A DNA stretch of 64,000 nt from NCBI GenBank assembly GCA_027924585.1, contig BSBM01000386.1:6154501-6218500 (forward strand), given 5' to 3'. Shown in pieces: positions 34,579 through 46,383 of this stretch; within the stretch, counting starts at the first letter, position 1, and each line of letters starts with the position of its first letter. Both the position numbers and the translations under genes were made by a program. The notes under the pieces are model-generated. The model ran no database searches and was not told where the DNA came from. It saw nothing but the letters and a program-made list of their open reading frames with translations. The DNA comes from Larix kaempferi (taxonomy: Eukaryota; Streptophyta; Pinopsida; Pinales; Pinaceae).

Positions 34579-37500
34579 TGTCACATACCCCAATTTTGTA
34601 AAAAATATGTAATAGTTTTATTATATTCCTGAGACATTATGTTAAATTTAATGCTAAGTAGGGATGGATGACTCAGCAGAGTCAACAAAAGTGGAGTGTA
34701 ATTCAGAATATTTTATTATTAATAAATAAATTGTGGAGACAACAGCATGGGAGAGTTGTTAAAAAGAGGTTACTGGTCAAACTGGTGGATGGAACTAGGC
34801 GGAAAGGCAAAAGACAAGTGGCAACATCCTCAAACACTTCCTAAGTTGTAGGTGGCAACTTCCCTATATTTGGGGTCATGATTCCCCAAGAAAGTGGAAT
34901 CAGAGCAGGTGGCTCATTAATGACAGTTAACCCAACAAAGACCTAGAAAATATTTTAAAAAGAACTCAATGAACAGAGCTATGGGGGCTCGAATACTTTC
35001 CAGGGAGAATGCATTCAGGTGAATGTCATTTAGGAAATCCATTGAGGAAGAGGGAAATACAGTAAGGAAGTGGTTTGAGAGGATTGTTGCAGTAAATTGG
35101 TTCTAATATAGCTTTTTGGGCTGAGAGAATTGACTTTGCTGCACCTAGTTCCAGCCAGGGAGACCAGAGCAAGCTCGAGGGTCCTGAGGAGTTGTTGTCT
35201 GAGCACTCTCCAGGAGTTGGTAGGGAGCAACAGCCTCTCATTGCTATTGTTGTCCACATCTTAAGCAGGTTTTGTCCCTTATTTCTGTATGTTTACTGAT
35301 TATGAATGGATGTCTGTTATGTTTATTTAATATGTCAAAGGAGCTAAGTTAGTTTAGTAAATTGAGTATCTTATAATATCAGTAGTTAAAGCTGTTATGA
35401 GTTACTGTGTTTTTCTGCATCCTTAGTAAGAAGTAATATCGTTATTTTATTACTAATAATATATCTATAATGCATGCAACATAATAGTAACACTTTATGT
35501 AATAAATTATAATTGTAATTATAAATCTAGTTTATCTATACATGACGAACAAATAAGTAAGGATTGTACAAATTAATTATACACTGTGTATTACAAATCA
35601 AATTAATCATATTCTGAGACAATAAAATATAACAGGATAAGTTACAGTATTGATTTCATGGTCAATAACATTGCAGGAGTTATGTAGTCACAGTTAGAAT
35701 AATTACATAAGGGTACAAACCCTAGTTAAAATTTAACCAGTCATTACCTATCAAATTAATCAATGTACAAAAACCTAACAGAAATCTATTAAAAAGAATT
35801 TAGCATTAGTTAAATAACCTAGTCATTGTTTTAAAAACAAAAGAAATAGCAGAACAATATTTAGCTCAATTATCGAGCTTAACCATCAAGGTTAATATCG
35901 TTTATTTAACTCTTAATTACCCACAGAGTTAAAATTTAAATGATAGGTTAAGCACTGAACCTAAATCATAACTGTAGAATTTGGGTCAAACCCTATCAGT
36001 CTGGCTTATACAAGTAAAAGTAAATACTACGAGATAAGACAATGTTCCCATCTACGGAAGAATCATACATTCACAGTATTAATTTTACTTTATAATAAGT
36101 TATAACACAAAAACCTTGCGTCAAAACCCTGAACAGTATAAGAGTACAGTAAAGACAAACGAGATAACGAGGCCGTAACCTCATCTATAGGTAGGCTTGT
36201 AGTCTTTGTTTTCTGTTATATATACACAGTATTTCTTCTACAGAAAACCTTAATTACCAAAAGAAAAACAAATAATTACAAAATCGACCGAAGCCGTAAC
36301 ATCATTATGCAACACAGGGTTAAACCTATAAGAACTCATTTTAACATACAGCTCAAAGACCAAACAGAACGGAGGTATCACAGAGTCTCTCCATTCACAG
36401 TCCAAACCCTAACCATCCTAACAAACCAGCAAGGAGGAAACGCCATGGTGAAAACCAGGCTTACCAGGTAAAAACCAACTGCTAAAGCTCGTATTATCCA
36501 TGCTTAAAAGAAAAGCCAGAGCCTGCAACGAAAGAATAGCTTGGTTAAAACTTTATATTTTTTTTGGTTAAACTATTTGTTTTAAAAACTGGAAAGAACG
36601 AATGAACAATCTGTAACTTACCGGGAGTTTGAAAGAAGCTCAATCATTGTAAACAGCTTGATAACTACGAGCAGAGGAAGCATAAAACCCTTCCCTTGTT
36701 ACCGAGAAGAACGAGCTGGCAGAAGCAAGGAATATCTTCCACAATGGAAGCTTTAACAGAACCAAATCGAGAGATGCAGTCACGCCGTGACAGGGTCAGA
36801 ATTGGTAGCAAAGGAAAAACCCTAGTTTTTTTTTAACAACCTTATGGCCGCCGATAGCAACCTTTAATGACTCCCACACAATGCAGCAGACAAGCACGAA
36901 GAACTGAAGTAGCATAGAAGATGCCACCAAACAATGTATCAGTAAAGTTCGGACCAGGAGGGTTCATAGAGCGACCGAGCCCGAAGGAGAGGGAGAAATG
37001 ACAAGTTAGGGTTAAGTCAACATTTTATATCATCAACGCATGGCTATGGAATGACCACGTCGCACTTCAATATATTTCATGCAGTGGGTTGAAGTTCTAA
37101 TGTTCACGACCAGTTTTTCCCATTGATTGTTTTCCAACAAAATCATAGCATGGATCAACAAAATCATGGCTTCGGTAAACAAAATCATAGCACGGATATC
37201 CCATTATGGTCGTAATACCATAGTTTCCCTGTCATACTATTAACAATACAAATGTTAGAAAAATGCTTTAATATTGCATAGTAACCATTAAAAACTTTGC
37301 TTTATTAAAACCTTGCAATATAAATATCATTCAAAAAATTCAGTCTTGAAAGTATTTTAGACATAGAGGAAATGATTTTAATTACAATGGTTATAAGGAT
37401 ATGGATATAATGTTAACTATAAGTGATTCATAAAACATAACACCATTTTGCCTTATACCCTAGTCTCTTGTGAAAAGACAAGAGATAAAACATTTCTATT

Positions 37501-38295
37501 AAGTCTATAAGACAATGGGGTGAGGTTAGGTGTAGTGCTTGTTGTTATCAATATATTCATTAGCTCTTAATAGTCTTAGATTTCTTGTTATGACAAGTAG
37601 ACTTTTTGTTACCCTTAATGCGCAACGAGTTCAAACATAATAGCTTAATAGGTTTTATTCAATTATCAATCATGGAAATAGGAGTAGTTTCCAATCCATG
37701 CAAACCCTTAAAATGTTAAGAGGAGACATGTATCTGACTGTAAATCATAAGAAACATTATTGCATTGCAATAATCTCATCAACGGATTAATACTCCATAG
37801 TAAGACTTCATTCTTTTATTATAAAGGAAAATAGCTATCTGATTCTCTAGTAATTTCCAACTTCCTATCAGAAAAATCCATAGGAGATCATAGGAAGAGT
37901 TCTACCTTTAAACACTTGATAACCTAGCTAGCATGCTTATACTTTTACTGAATGATTTGGTACAGTAATTGTTTTATAATACTTTAGAGGTTTGTTTGCA
38001 GTGACCCGAACATTACCTGTATATCTGTAAGAGAAAGAAAATCTGTTGCATTAGCTCGGAAGCTAAGTAAGCCCAGTCTTTTATGGCAATTTCCCCCTTG
38101 TGGTTGCAAACATAAAAAAAAAAAAACAATTAGTATCTGACAAGGAACTCATCTTTAAATTTAAGTATAATAAAAGATAAATTCAGTTACAATCCAGATA
38201 ACATAAAACTAATCAAACAACTAATGACTGCCTTTAATAAGATTATATGCTATTTTAAAAATTTTTAAATTTTTCGAAAATTTTGGGTGTTGACA
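34579..38295 (+). repeat. 3' LTR of the nested chromovirus (3717 bp)
   Basis: TGTCACATAC to GTTGACA, followed by the TCAAT duplication. Small indels against the 5' copy include a longer A run near 38113 and the loss of several bases near 36055. Confidence 0.93.
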
Positions 38296-38300
38296 TCAAT

Positions 38301-38936
38301 GTCCACAATTACCTGCATTATAGGAACACATGCAAATGCTTGACGTCAACCCCAACATCCCGATTGTCGAACTAGATCCAACCCCTAAGCCTTGTGATAA
38401 ATCACTACATACCAACCACCCTTGTGTAATATGCGGTATTTATGGCCATTACTCACATCACTGTCCTGATATCCCAGATTACAGAGCAGCTCTCTACGAG
38501 ATGAATAATTTGGACCTTGAGACGGCACCCCCCACAATTGAGGAGATCCACCCCATAGTATCACCCTCATCTGGAGAGATTAACACCATTTATATGATCT
38601 CTTCGACTAGCACTCCCTCATCAACCGATTTGACAACTCAAATTTTCCGCAATGATGAGGATATTCTAGAGGCTCTCACTACCCCGGATTATCCCTGGGA
38701 CAACATACACCATCGTTCCTATTTCCTCCCCGAAGCATCCTCCTCTACCACAGCTACCCAATTCGCGGTTGAGTCCAAAGATTTTCTTCCCACCAAAGTC
38801 GACTCGTTTAAGGATCCTATTCCTGCTCTTGTTGCCTTTGAGGAAGGTAACATGGCCAACATCTCGCCCATCATCCACATAGATATCTCTAACCCACCTG
38901 GTGCTCTTGAAATCATTACCTTAGGAGCCTCCTGCA
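38301..38936 (+). pseudogene. Tat-A third zinc knuckle and protease-RT linker
   Basis: Coding resumes after the nested element. CVICGIYGHYSHHC (about 38423-38464) is a perfect CCHC knuckle, followed by PDIPDYRAALYEMNNLDLE. The knuckle closely resembles the gag knuckle of the same family (HPCSIC-x-x-YGHY). An acidic Ser/Thr-rich linker follows to FAEGNMANISP-like sequence near 38840 that is shared with Tat-B. Tat-C has the same segment at 62690-62950, so two knuckles downstream of protease are a family feature. Confidence 0.75.
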
Positions 38937-39880
38937 GTGAGCATGAGATTGGAGAGTACAAAAAACTTTTCCAAGAGTTCCGTGATGTCTTTGCCTAGTC
39001 CTATACCGAAATGCCTGGTCTCGACCCCGCTATTATATAGCACCACATTGACACATGGACAGATGTACCCCCCGTTCACCAGAAACAGTGCCCCATTCAT
39101 CCTTCAAAGCTCCCCGCTGTTAAAGCAGAGGTTGAGAAACTTCGCAAAGCAGGATTCATTTATCCTATCGCATATACCACCTAGGTTTCAAACCCTGTCC
39201 CTATTAACAAGAAACAAGGCACCATTAGAGTATGTACTGACTTCTACGATTTAAACCGAGCCTGTCCCGAAGACAACTTCCCCACGCCATTTATTGACCA
39301 ACTCATCGATGCATGTGCGGGGCATGAAGTCCTATCTTTCATGGACTATTTTTCTGGATACAACCAGATTCAGATCCGTAAGAAGGATCAGTACAAGACT
39401 TCCTTTACCACCCCATGGGGCACTTTTGCCTATCGCGTCATGCCATTTGGCCTCAAAAATTCTGGTGCCACCTTCCAGCGGGCCATGACCTATTGTTTTC
39501 ATGACTTGGTCCATATCCTGCTAGTCTATCTTGACGACCTTACAGCTCATTCCCGGAAACGATTAGACCACCTTCACAACCTCTAACAAGTTTTCCTGCG
39601 TTGTCGCAAATATCAAATCCGCTTGAACCCACACAAGTGTGTCTTTTGCATTCTAGCAGGACAGTTGTTGGGTTTCATTGTTTCCCAGAAAGGAATTGCT
39701 GTTGATCCCCTGAAAGTCCAAGACATCTTAGACCTTCCCTCTCCTCGCATGCTTCGGCAGCTCCAGAGTCTGCAGGGGCGATCTAATTTCCTTCGTCGCT
39801 TCGTTCCTAATTATGCCACCACCGTTCATGGTTTCTTACATCTGCTTCGTACCCACATACCCTTTGTTTGGGATGAGTAG
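38937..39880 (+). pseudogene. Tat-A reverse transcriptase
   Basis: RT motifs in order: TEMPGLDP, VSNPV, VCTDFYDLNRACP, FMDYFSGYNQIQIRKKDQ, MPFGLKNSGATFQRAM, catalytic YLDDL, LLGFIVSQKGIAVDPLK and LQGRSNFLRRFVPNY. Copying of element RNA to DNA would need this domain. Stops: TAG at 38996-38998 (FA-stop-SY; Tat-B has Trp), near 39038 (II-stop-HH), near 39183 (stop-VSNP; Trp in Tat-B), near 39584 and at 39878. Catalytic aspartates are retained but the frame is broken at least five times. Confidence 0.85.
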
Positions 39881-40250
39881 GCCAAAGCTACATTCGAAGC
39901 CCTTAAGAAATCTCTCACACAAGCCCCTTTGATCTCCCCTCCGGATTTCTCTCAGGACTTCATCCTTTATGTCTCGGCATCCGATTATGCCGTGTCCGGA
40001 GTCCTTGTTCAAGAAGACACCACTCGCCAGGAGCATGTCATTTACTACGTCAGCCAGACCTTGTTTGGACTACCCTTACATTACCCATATGAGGAGAGAC
40101 TAGCCCTAGCTCTGGTCTTTTCCGTCCAAAAATTGCAACACTACATTTTACTCAGTCATACCACAATTGTCGTCGACTCCAGCCCCATGGTCTATCTCTT
40201 AAACCAGCAGCTCCTGCAAGGTCGTGTTGTAAATGGGTAATTATCCTCTA
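39881..40250 (+). pseudogene. Tat-A first (gypsy-type) RNase H, degenerate
   Basis: LYVSASDYAVSGVLVQED matches the first RNase H strand, but the catalytic Asp of the usual TDAS is replaced (VSAS). YYVSQTLFGLPLHYPYEERLALALVFSVQKLQHYIL follows. Loss of this Asp fits the known tendency of dual-RNase-H Tat elements to let the original domain decay to a connection-like role. A 1-bp deletion near 40235 shifts frame. Confidence 0.75.
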
Positions 40251-41646
40251 GGAATATGACCTCACTTTCTGAACCCCTAAGAGCACTAAAGCCTTTGTGC
40301 TTACCCAGCTCATCACGGATCTCCCCTCCCTTCTGCCATTCCCACAAATCTTCGATGAGTTACCCGACAATCACTTGTTCATCATCTCGTCTGATGACCC
40401 ATGGTACGGTGATATTTTGTTATACCTTCGCACGCAAAAGTTCAAACCCAACATCAGTCGTGATGGACACCATCGTATCTGTCACTAGGCCTCTTGATAT
40501 CTCCTCTTAGGTGATGTCCTTTACCAGCAGGGGGTTGACACGATCCTCCATCGTTGCCTTACACACGAGGAAGCCGAACATGTCCTCAATGACTATCATA
40601 GCGGTGCCTGTGGCGGCCATTTCTCTGGGATGGCCATCGCCCAAAAGGTCATCCACACTGGATACTTCTGGCCCACACTCTTTATCGACTGCATCACAGT
40701 GGTCAAACATTGCCATAATTGCCAACTTTTCGCCCCCAAGGCCCGGACACCACCCGCTCCGTTACACCCAGTCGTCACTGTTGGTCCCTTTTGTAAGTGG
40801 GCCATCGACTTCATGGAATGTAAACCCCCATCCGCCAACGGCCATAAATACATCATGGTCACCGTCGATTACTTCACCAAATGGGATGAAGCCATTCCCA
40901 CCTTCAATTGTACAGCTGACACCGCTGCCTGTTTCTTTTTCAACCACGTTATCACTCGATTCGGGGTCCCCAAACAGTTGGTCTCAGACCATGGTTCACA
41001 CTTCAAAGATTCCCTTTGGTGTGAGTTATCCACCCTACTGAAGTTCGAACATCAGTATTCCTCTGCTTACTACCCCCAAGGGAATGGCCAAGTAGAGGCC
41101 ATTAACAAAATTCTAAAAACCATCCTCCAATGCACTGTTGACCGGCATAAGTCCAATTGGCACCACATGTTATTCCCTGCCTTATGGGCTTACCGTACAT
41201 CCACCAAAACCGCCACTGGTTTTACCCCGTTTCATTTAGTTCACGGTGTAGAGTCTGTCCTCCCCATTGAGTGTTAGATACTTGCCTTACACATCGCCGT
41301 CGAGCTTCTCCCAGACACCTCCCCCCTCGAGCAACGTCTACTATCACTTGAACAAGCTGATGAAGACCGTCGTGCCACTCTCCAAACCATTGAAGCCGCC
41401 AAGAACCGCTCCAAAGCTGGTTACGAAAAACATGTACACCCTCGAACTTTCCATGAAGGGGACCTCGTCCTTGCCTATGACCAAGCCCACGACAAAACTG
41501 GTAAAGGAAAGTTTGAATCCATGTGGCAAGGCCCTTACATCGTGCAGACCTGCCTCGGCAATGGGGCATACATTTTAACTGACTCAAAAGGTCACCCTTT
41601 GTGCAACCCCCGTAATGGGTTGTATCTTAAATGCTTTTATCCCTAA
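40251..41646 (+). pseudogene. Tat-A integrase
   Basis: After a linker containing stops (TAG near 40250, TAG-TGA at about 40486-40494), the integrase N-terminus reads VLNDYHSGACGGHFSG and HCHNCQLF, giving the HHCC zinc site. The catalytic triad is visible as D in AIDFMEC, D in VSDHGSHF and E in QGNGQVEAIN. The C-terminal domain has FHEGDLVLAYD and MWQGPYIV and ends at TAA 41644-41646. One TAG at 41275-41277 interrupts after LPIEC. There is no chromodomain. It would insert the DNA copy into the genome if intact. Confidence 0.85.
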
Positions 41647-41750
41647 ATAAACCCGCGGCCCCATTGGTCCGTATTGTATAGTTTGCTCTCTTTTTTGTTT
41701 TTCATCTTTTTTACCGCAATCTTACATTCATCATTTTTGCATGACCACAG
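41647..41750 (+). other. Candidate intron between integrase and second RNase H
   Basis: The gap between the integrase stop and the aRNH ATG is pyrimidine-rich (TTTTTTGTTTTTCATC and onwards) and ends TGACCACAG directly before ATGGACC, a good 3' splice site. The 5' splice site is not decisive (GTCCGTATTG near 41667 is one candidate). If real, splicing could give the second RNase H from its own mRNA. Confidence 0.35.
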
Positions 41751-42179
41751 ATGGACCATCTTCCACCTCATTACATTGGCTTCACCAATGGAGCAAGCTA
41801 TTGGTCTCCCAACCTGGCTTCTGCAGCATGGGTCTTATATTCCCCTTCACATGAATTGATTCACCTTGATGGAATATGTATAGGCACTGCTACCAATAAC
41901 CAGGTGGAGTATGATGCTGTGACTGGTCTCCTGACTACTACCTTCCAGATGGGCATATGTCACCTTCATGTGTTCCTTGACTCCCAACTACTTGTCTCCC
42001 AGCTCAACAACTGCTACCAGGTGTGTGATCCCTGCCTCTTTAGAAAATTCCTGCGCACAAAACAACTCAGCTGACAATTTGAATCCATAACGTTCACCCA
42101 TGTCCCAAGAGCTCAAAATAGTGTCGCAGATCAAATGGCTAACACCATCCTAGATTGGCACATCAATCACACCATCTAA
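41751..42179 (+). pseudogene. Tat-A second, archaeal-type RNase H (aRNH) downstream of integrase
   Basis: The 142-codon ORF shows IGFTNGAS (first catalytic position; Asp expected, Asn present), NNQVEYDAV (catalytic Glu), VFLDSQLLVSQL (catalytic Asp) and HVPRAQNSVADQMAN, the plant/archaeal type RNase H pattern. A TGA near 42072 interrupts at LS-stop-QF where CGA would fit; the frame continues to TAA 42177-42179. Extra RNase H domains are known in Tat elements. Here the domain sits after integrase in its own ORF. Confidence 0.8.
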
Positions 42180-42665
42180 AACCTCCATCATGCATCATCA
42201 TCACATAACATCTCATTAAAAATATATAAAAACCCAAAAAGATTGCAAGGGGCATCCACGTGCCTATCACCACATAAACATTTGCATCCATGTGCAGTAC
42301 AAACATATAGCAAACCATAAGCACATCCACGTGCGTACACTAAATCATCATTGCAAAAAGGTGCATCCATGTGCATATATATATACCAAAAAATCAATGT
42401 CAATATGGTACACATGTCCTGAGTACCCCCGTACTCAGCTATACAAAAAATATCTATACATCCATATGCCTCATAGAATACATGCTGTAGCTACAAAATT
42501 GGGGGGAGTCCCCTGCACTCCCTAATGTGAGTCATACCCTGCATCACTGCCTGCATCGGTTGCCTTCAAGTCCTCCCCTCGCTCCTCCTTCGACAACTCC
42601 TCATCCCCTGCGGGATCATGTGCCTGACCCCTATCTGCCAAGATAGCCACCCGGATTGTGATCGA
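42180..42665. repeat. Convergent-gene spacer with four GCATCCA(C/T)GTGC motifs
   Basis: This lies between the ends of the plus-strand aRNH and the minus-strand PMD-like gene. Four similar motifs occur at about 42252, 42283, 42323 and 42363; two contain the palindrome CACGTG (42257-42262, 42328-42333), the G-box core. No ORF. It must contain the transcript ends of both genes. Confidence 0.55.
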
Positions 42666-43869
42666 TCAAAACTCCTGTGGCGCCCTCAAACAGTCCTGAA
42701 TCATCTCCCAATCCACATCTTGCCACCCATCATCAGTCACTCCAGCCAGCAACCGATCTAGAAGCATCCAAATGGACTCCAGAGTCCCCTCAGTGTCCCA
42801 TCGATGCACCTCCCCTCATCCTGGCAAGGCTGGTACCGCCACATGCCCCCTGGGCGCTACATGTCCGGTGGTGGTCTCGGGCCAACATCTGTAGATCACA
42901 CATCAGTCAGTAACAGTATATCAAAAACATATCATACACAAATCTTGACATCCATAACATGCAAGCCAATCAATACGTACCATCTGGTCCCCACGCCTGC
43001 CCTAACGGCCGTGGTGCCTCTAGATCCCCGGTGTAGTCCATATCTCTGTATGGATAATCATCTAGTGTCAGCGGCATCTACAGGAACTGAAGGTAGAGCT
43101 CCTGAGTAAAGTATCTACCAACCTCACCGCCCCCCCAGCGGCGCATCATCTCTCCCCACCGCACCATGCACGGCTCCCTCAGTCCTCCTGCCCAGATCGG
43201 CACCCACGGCTGCAGTGTAGGTACCCGCTCCATGAAGAAGGCACACATAAAGGATCCATAGCAGAATCCCTTGCCAGATTCCTTCACCAATGTCAGCTGT
43301 CGCTGAACACAAGTGAGGAACATCTGGCCCCATGCATAATAGACACCATCCAGCACCCACTCCACTAGTTGCATCTGGCCCCCGGACACCTTCTCAGGTG
43401 ATTGGGACCCCAAAACTCGAACCACACACGCCGCAATAGCCTGTACTGCTGGATCCTGTAGGTCCACCACCCGGAGTGTATTCCTCTGCACCCTAGCCTC
43501 TGGAACACAATACCGCTCCAACATATCCTCCACATCCACATCTGCAGATACTCATGGCTGCATATCTACCACTCTACCCATACATGGCAACCCTGTCAAG
43601 AAGTATACATCTGCGAGGGTGAGATCCACCCTCTCCCACTACACCCTGAATGTCTGAATGTCCGGCTCCCAAAAGCTCACTAATCGATTCAGCAGCAGCG
43701 AATGCATCATAGGCACCTGTGCAAACTTCAGCAGTCCGCACAATCCCAATGTCGACCGCACATGTCGATCCCTCTGGATGACATTCACTATCTCATCCGG
43801 GACCTCCCGCTCTCACCAAAGAACCAACAGCATCCTGTCAATCACACAAGGAAAACTCATCAGACTCAT
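42666..43869 (-). pseudogene. Antisense plant mobile domain (PMD)-like gene of Tat-A
   Basis: On the minus strand, ATG at 43869 opens a frame reading LCGLLKFAQVPMMHSLLLNR, LVSFWEPDIQTFRV, then VDLTLADVYFLTGLPCMGR, which is the hallmark PMD start (W-x-P-x-x-x-TF, then TL-x-DV-x-x-LTGLP). It continues with VEWVLDGVYYAWGQMFL, SGKGFCYGSFMCAFFMERVP and WGEMMRRWGGGEVGR to about 42981. Exon 2 (about 42888-42666) ends GWQDVDWEMIQDCLRAPQEF. PMD proteins (MAIN/MAIL1 family and transposon-borne relatives) are linked to genome silencing and stability. In-frame stops (near 43815, 43640, 43553, 43080) each fit a C-to-T change, so the copy is dead, but the coherent frame shows past selection. Antisense ORFs in this position are known in some Tat elements. 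Confidence 0.75.
42889..42980 (-). other. Candidate 92-bp intron in the antisense PMD-like gene
   Basis: Minus strand: coding sequence ...GPDG is followed by GTACGTATTG (5' splice site at 42980), and the segment ends TGATCTACAG at 42889. The intron interior is AT-rich compared with the GC-rich exons, and open coding sequence resumes downstream. Confidence 0.55.
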
Positions 43870-44340
43870 GTCAAAGAAGTGACCATGCCCCCACTGGGAA
43901 ACCCTAACAGCTCGATCCCAATTGCAGCTTTAGGGCCCCTTGCCACCATTTTTTACCGTGTCTATCCGGGCTACAGTCGCGGTCCAAAATCGTGCCTGTA
44001 GAAGTCGAACTCGCGGTCTTGACCACATATTCTGACCCGAACCTCGCGGTCCCCAGCTGCGTGATCCACCTTGGAACTCGCGGTCCACGACCGCGGTTCC
44101 ATCAAACAAACCCGTGGTCCACCCCACGTGGACCGTACAAATACTCCCCTGGGACCCACTACCCCCAACCCCCCGAACCCAAAGAAAATGTAGGTATGAG
44201 TTTGTCGGAATACCTGTAACTCTCGGATCTGAAAACGACCGGTCGGATCGTCTAGAAACGCCAACTCAGCTCTGGTCCACTCTGATCACTAGTCAAAGTC
44301 AACCAGTCCAAATGACACTTGTCATGTTGGACCCACTCAC

Positions 44341-44348
44341 TATTTATA
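44341..44348 (-). promoter_or_regulatory. Candidate TATA box for the antisense PMD-like gene
   Basis: TATAAATA on the minus strand, preceded by CAACGGAC and followed by GTGAGTGG, lies about 470 bp upstream of the ATG at 43869. Between them is a GC-rich stretch with repeated CGCGGTC motifs (43970-44110). Confidence 0.4.
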
Positions 44349-46383
44349 GTCCGTTGACTTTTTCTTGTTTTGGCGATTCTGAACCCATACGGAGTCAATT
44401 TTTTGAACCGTTTCCACCACTAGAATCAGCACGACGAGACCGTCATGATGGTCAACTTGTTCTCTTATTTTTTCCACATCATTTTTTGAGCATTTTTAGA
44501 CACCACTAGTCACCTCGGTTTGCATGCCACTTCGGCTGCTCTATGTTTTTCATATATTTCATATCATCGGATTCATTTTTTCGAGTCCGCGATGATGCTT
44601 GAGATCATTTCTCGCTCTCACTCCAAGATTTTTTGGGTATTTTTCTAAAATGCCCCCTGTCACCTCAGTTTGCGTGCCACTTCAGCCGTTCTCCATTTTT
44701 GACACTTTATATATTGCCAGATTCATTTTTCCGAGCTCGTGATGATGCTTGAGATCATTTCTCGCTCTCACCAGGTACAATTTCACCATTGTGTCCCGAC
44801 ACCTTGCTGCCTTGGTTTGTGCACCACATCGGCCGCCATCAGATTGTTCCACATTTTTACATAAGCCATTCACTCCTGTCATACTACAATTATTTCGTTA
44901 TTTTGCCACCATTCATTATCCCGCAAGGAGGCCCACCAGTGTTCCCCCCTACCCTCGTTCCTGGTCATCATAAATGTTTCTTGATTGAGCACTTCCTCCT
45001 TGCCTAGCCATTCCTTTTGTTCGGTATAATCTTATCCCTTTTTCGGGTCGGACAAGTCCTTTACGAAAAAGGCACTTAGGGAGTTTTTGTTAAGCTCTTT
45101 TCTGACTCCTAAAACAATGAAAAGATCGTCGAGCATTATTGCTTCCTTTCATGCTCATTAAATTACCTGAAAGGGCGTCTATTTGGTATAAGTTTAACCC
45201 TTTTCCAGACCTGGTAGACTAATTACGAAAAAGAAATACTCTAGTCACACTGGCTAGAAGAGTTCTTCATTGCATCCTTTTATGCTTCTTCGGGCCTTGG
45301 AGACTAACACACAAAAAAGCAACCCCCTGGAGTCTTCTTATCGCTTTCAAACTCTCTAAAATTGAAAGCAACCATGAGCATGAACTATCCTGGGCTCGTA
45401 CAAATCCACACAACAGTACCATTTTACACACACTTCTTCTAGTTCCTTAACCCGTGAAGAAGTCCCCTCGTACCTCTTGGCACTATGATCGATCATCTCG
45501 GCAACACCCCCAATCAGGTCGCCTTTGTTCAGAGTAGTTTGCAGTCTCCTGCCATTTTACACTAGCTTGAGTATCCCTCATCCCAATCACTATCCTTGAT
45601 ACAGTACAGCTATGATCCCTTCCCCACCAGTCAGTTTCATATGCTTCCCGATCGTCCCCGCCATCATACTCTGAACAAAGGAAGTTTGAGTCCACCCACT
45701 CTACTTGCCCAGTTATCCCCCACAATATGTCAGTCCTACCATCAGTACTCTCACACTTCGGTTCTCCACCTCGCGCTCCTGTCAAGGAAACATCATTGCC
45801 TTGATAGTTACAGGTCTCCCTCTGTCGACGACAACCCCTCTATTCCAAAGGATAGACCCAGAGGTCCCTGCGCCTTGGACCCATCACCATCTATGGTGAG
45901 TGCCTATGGACCATTTTGAGAGGAGTCATCATTGCCTCTCCGAGTGGTTGTTTCTCACATGCTCGACTTTAACACCTTGATTGCATCATTGAGAATCACG
46001 CAGGGTTTATATCCCTTCAGTTATTGTTCGAAGACCCCGGATTTCCCCTGACTCTAGCACATTGGTGAGTCACTTCGGAACACCCAGTTATATGTTCCCG
46101 TGGATGTTCAGGTTGTGTTGGCGATTGTATTCGGAAGCCATCTAGTTATATGCTTCCTTGAGTACCCAGTTCAGTTCCAGTCCAGTGTACCATTGAGGAT
46201 ATGACTCCCCATCACTATGCTCCAACAACTCATTAGTTCCTCTGGCACCCCACTCAGTAGCACTATTGTTATTCCAGTATATCAGTTCTTCAACTCAGAC
46301 ATGGTCAGCCCAGCAGTATGTCCCAGATTTGTGTCCCCTCTGGACCCTTATGATGTACACAGTGGTTCTCTATGTATCCTATA

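Larger units (their letters stand above)
25986..38295 (+). mobile_element. Complete chromovirus (Tekay-type Ty3/gypsy) nested in Tat-A
   Basis: Exact boundaries: TGTCACATACCCC at 25986, GTGTTGACA at 38295, duplication TCAAT at 25981-25985 and 38296-38300. The 12.3-kb element has LTRs of 3712 and 3717 bp, a tRNA-iMet type primer site, gag, protease, RT, RNase H, integrase and a C-terminal chromodomain-like tail. The LTRs differ at about ten sites in their first 300 bp by eye, roughly 3%, so this insertion is young compared with the decay of its host element. Three stops break the polyprotein. Confidence 0.95.

Noticed and set aside
43124-43360. Alternative minus-strand ORF overlapping the PMD-like gene
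   Set aside because: Shifted frame within the PMD coding region, without domain motifs.
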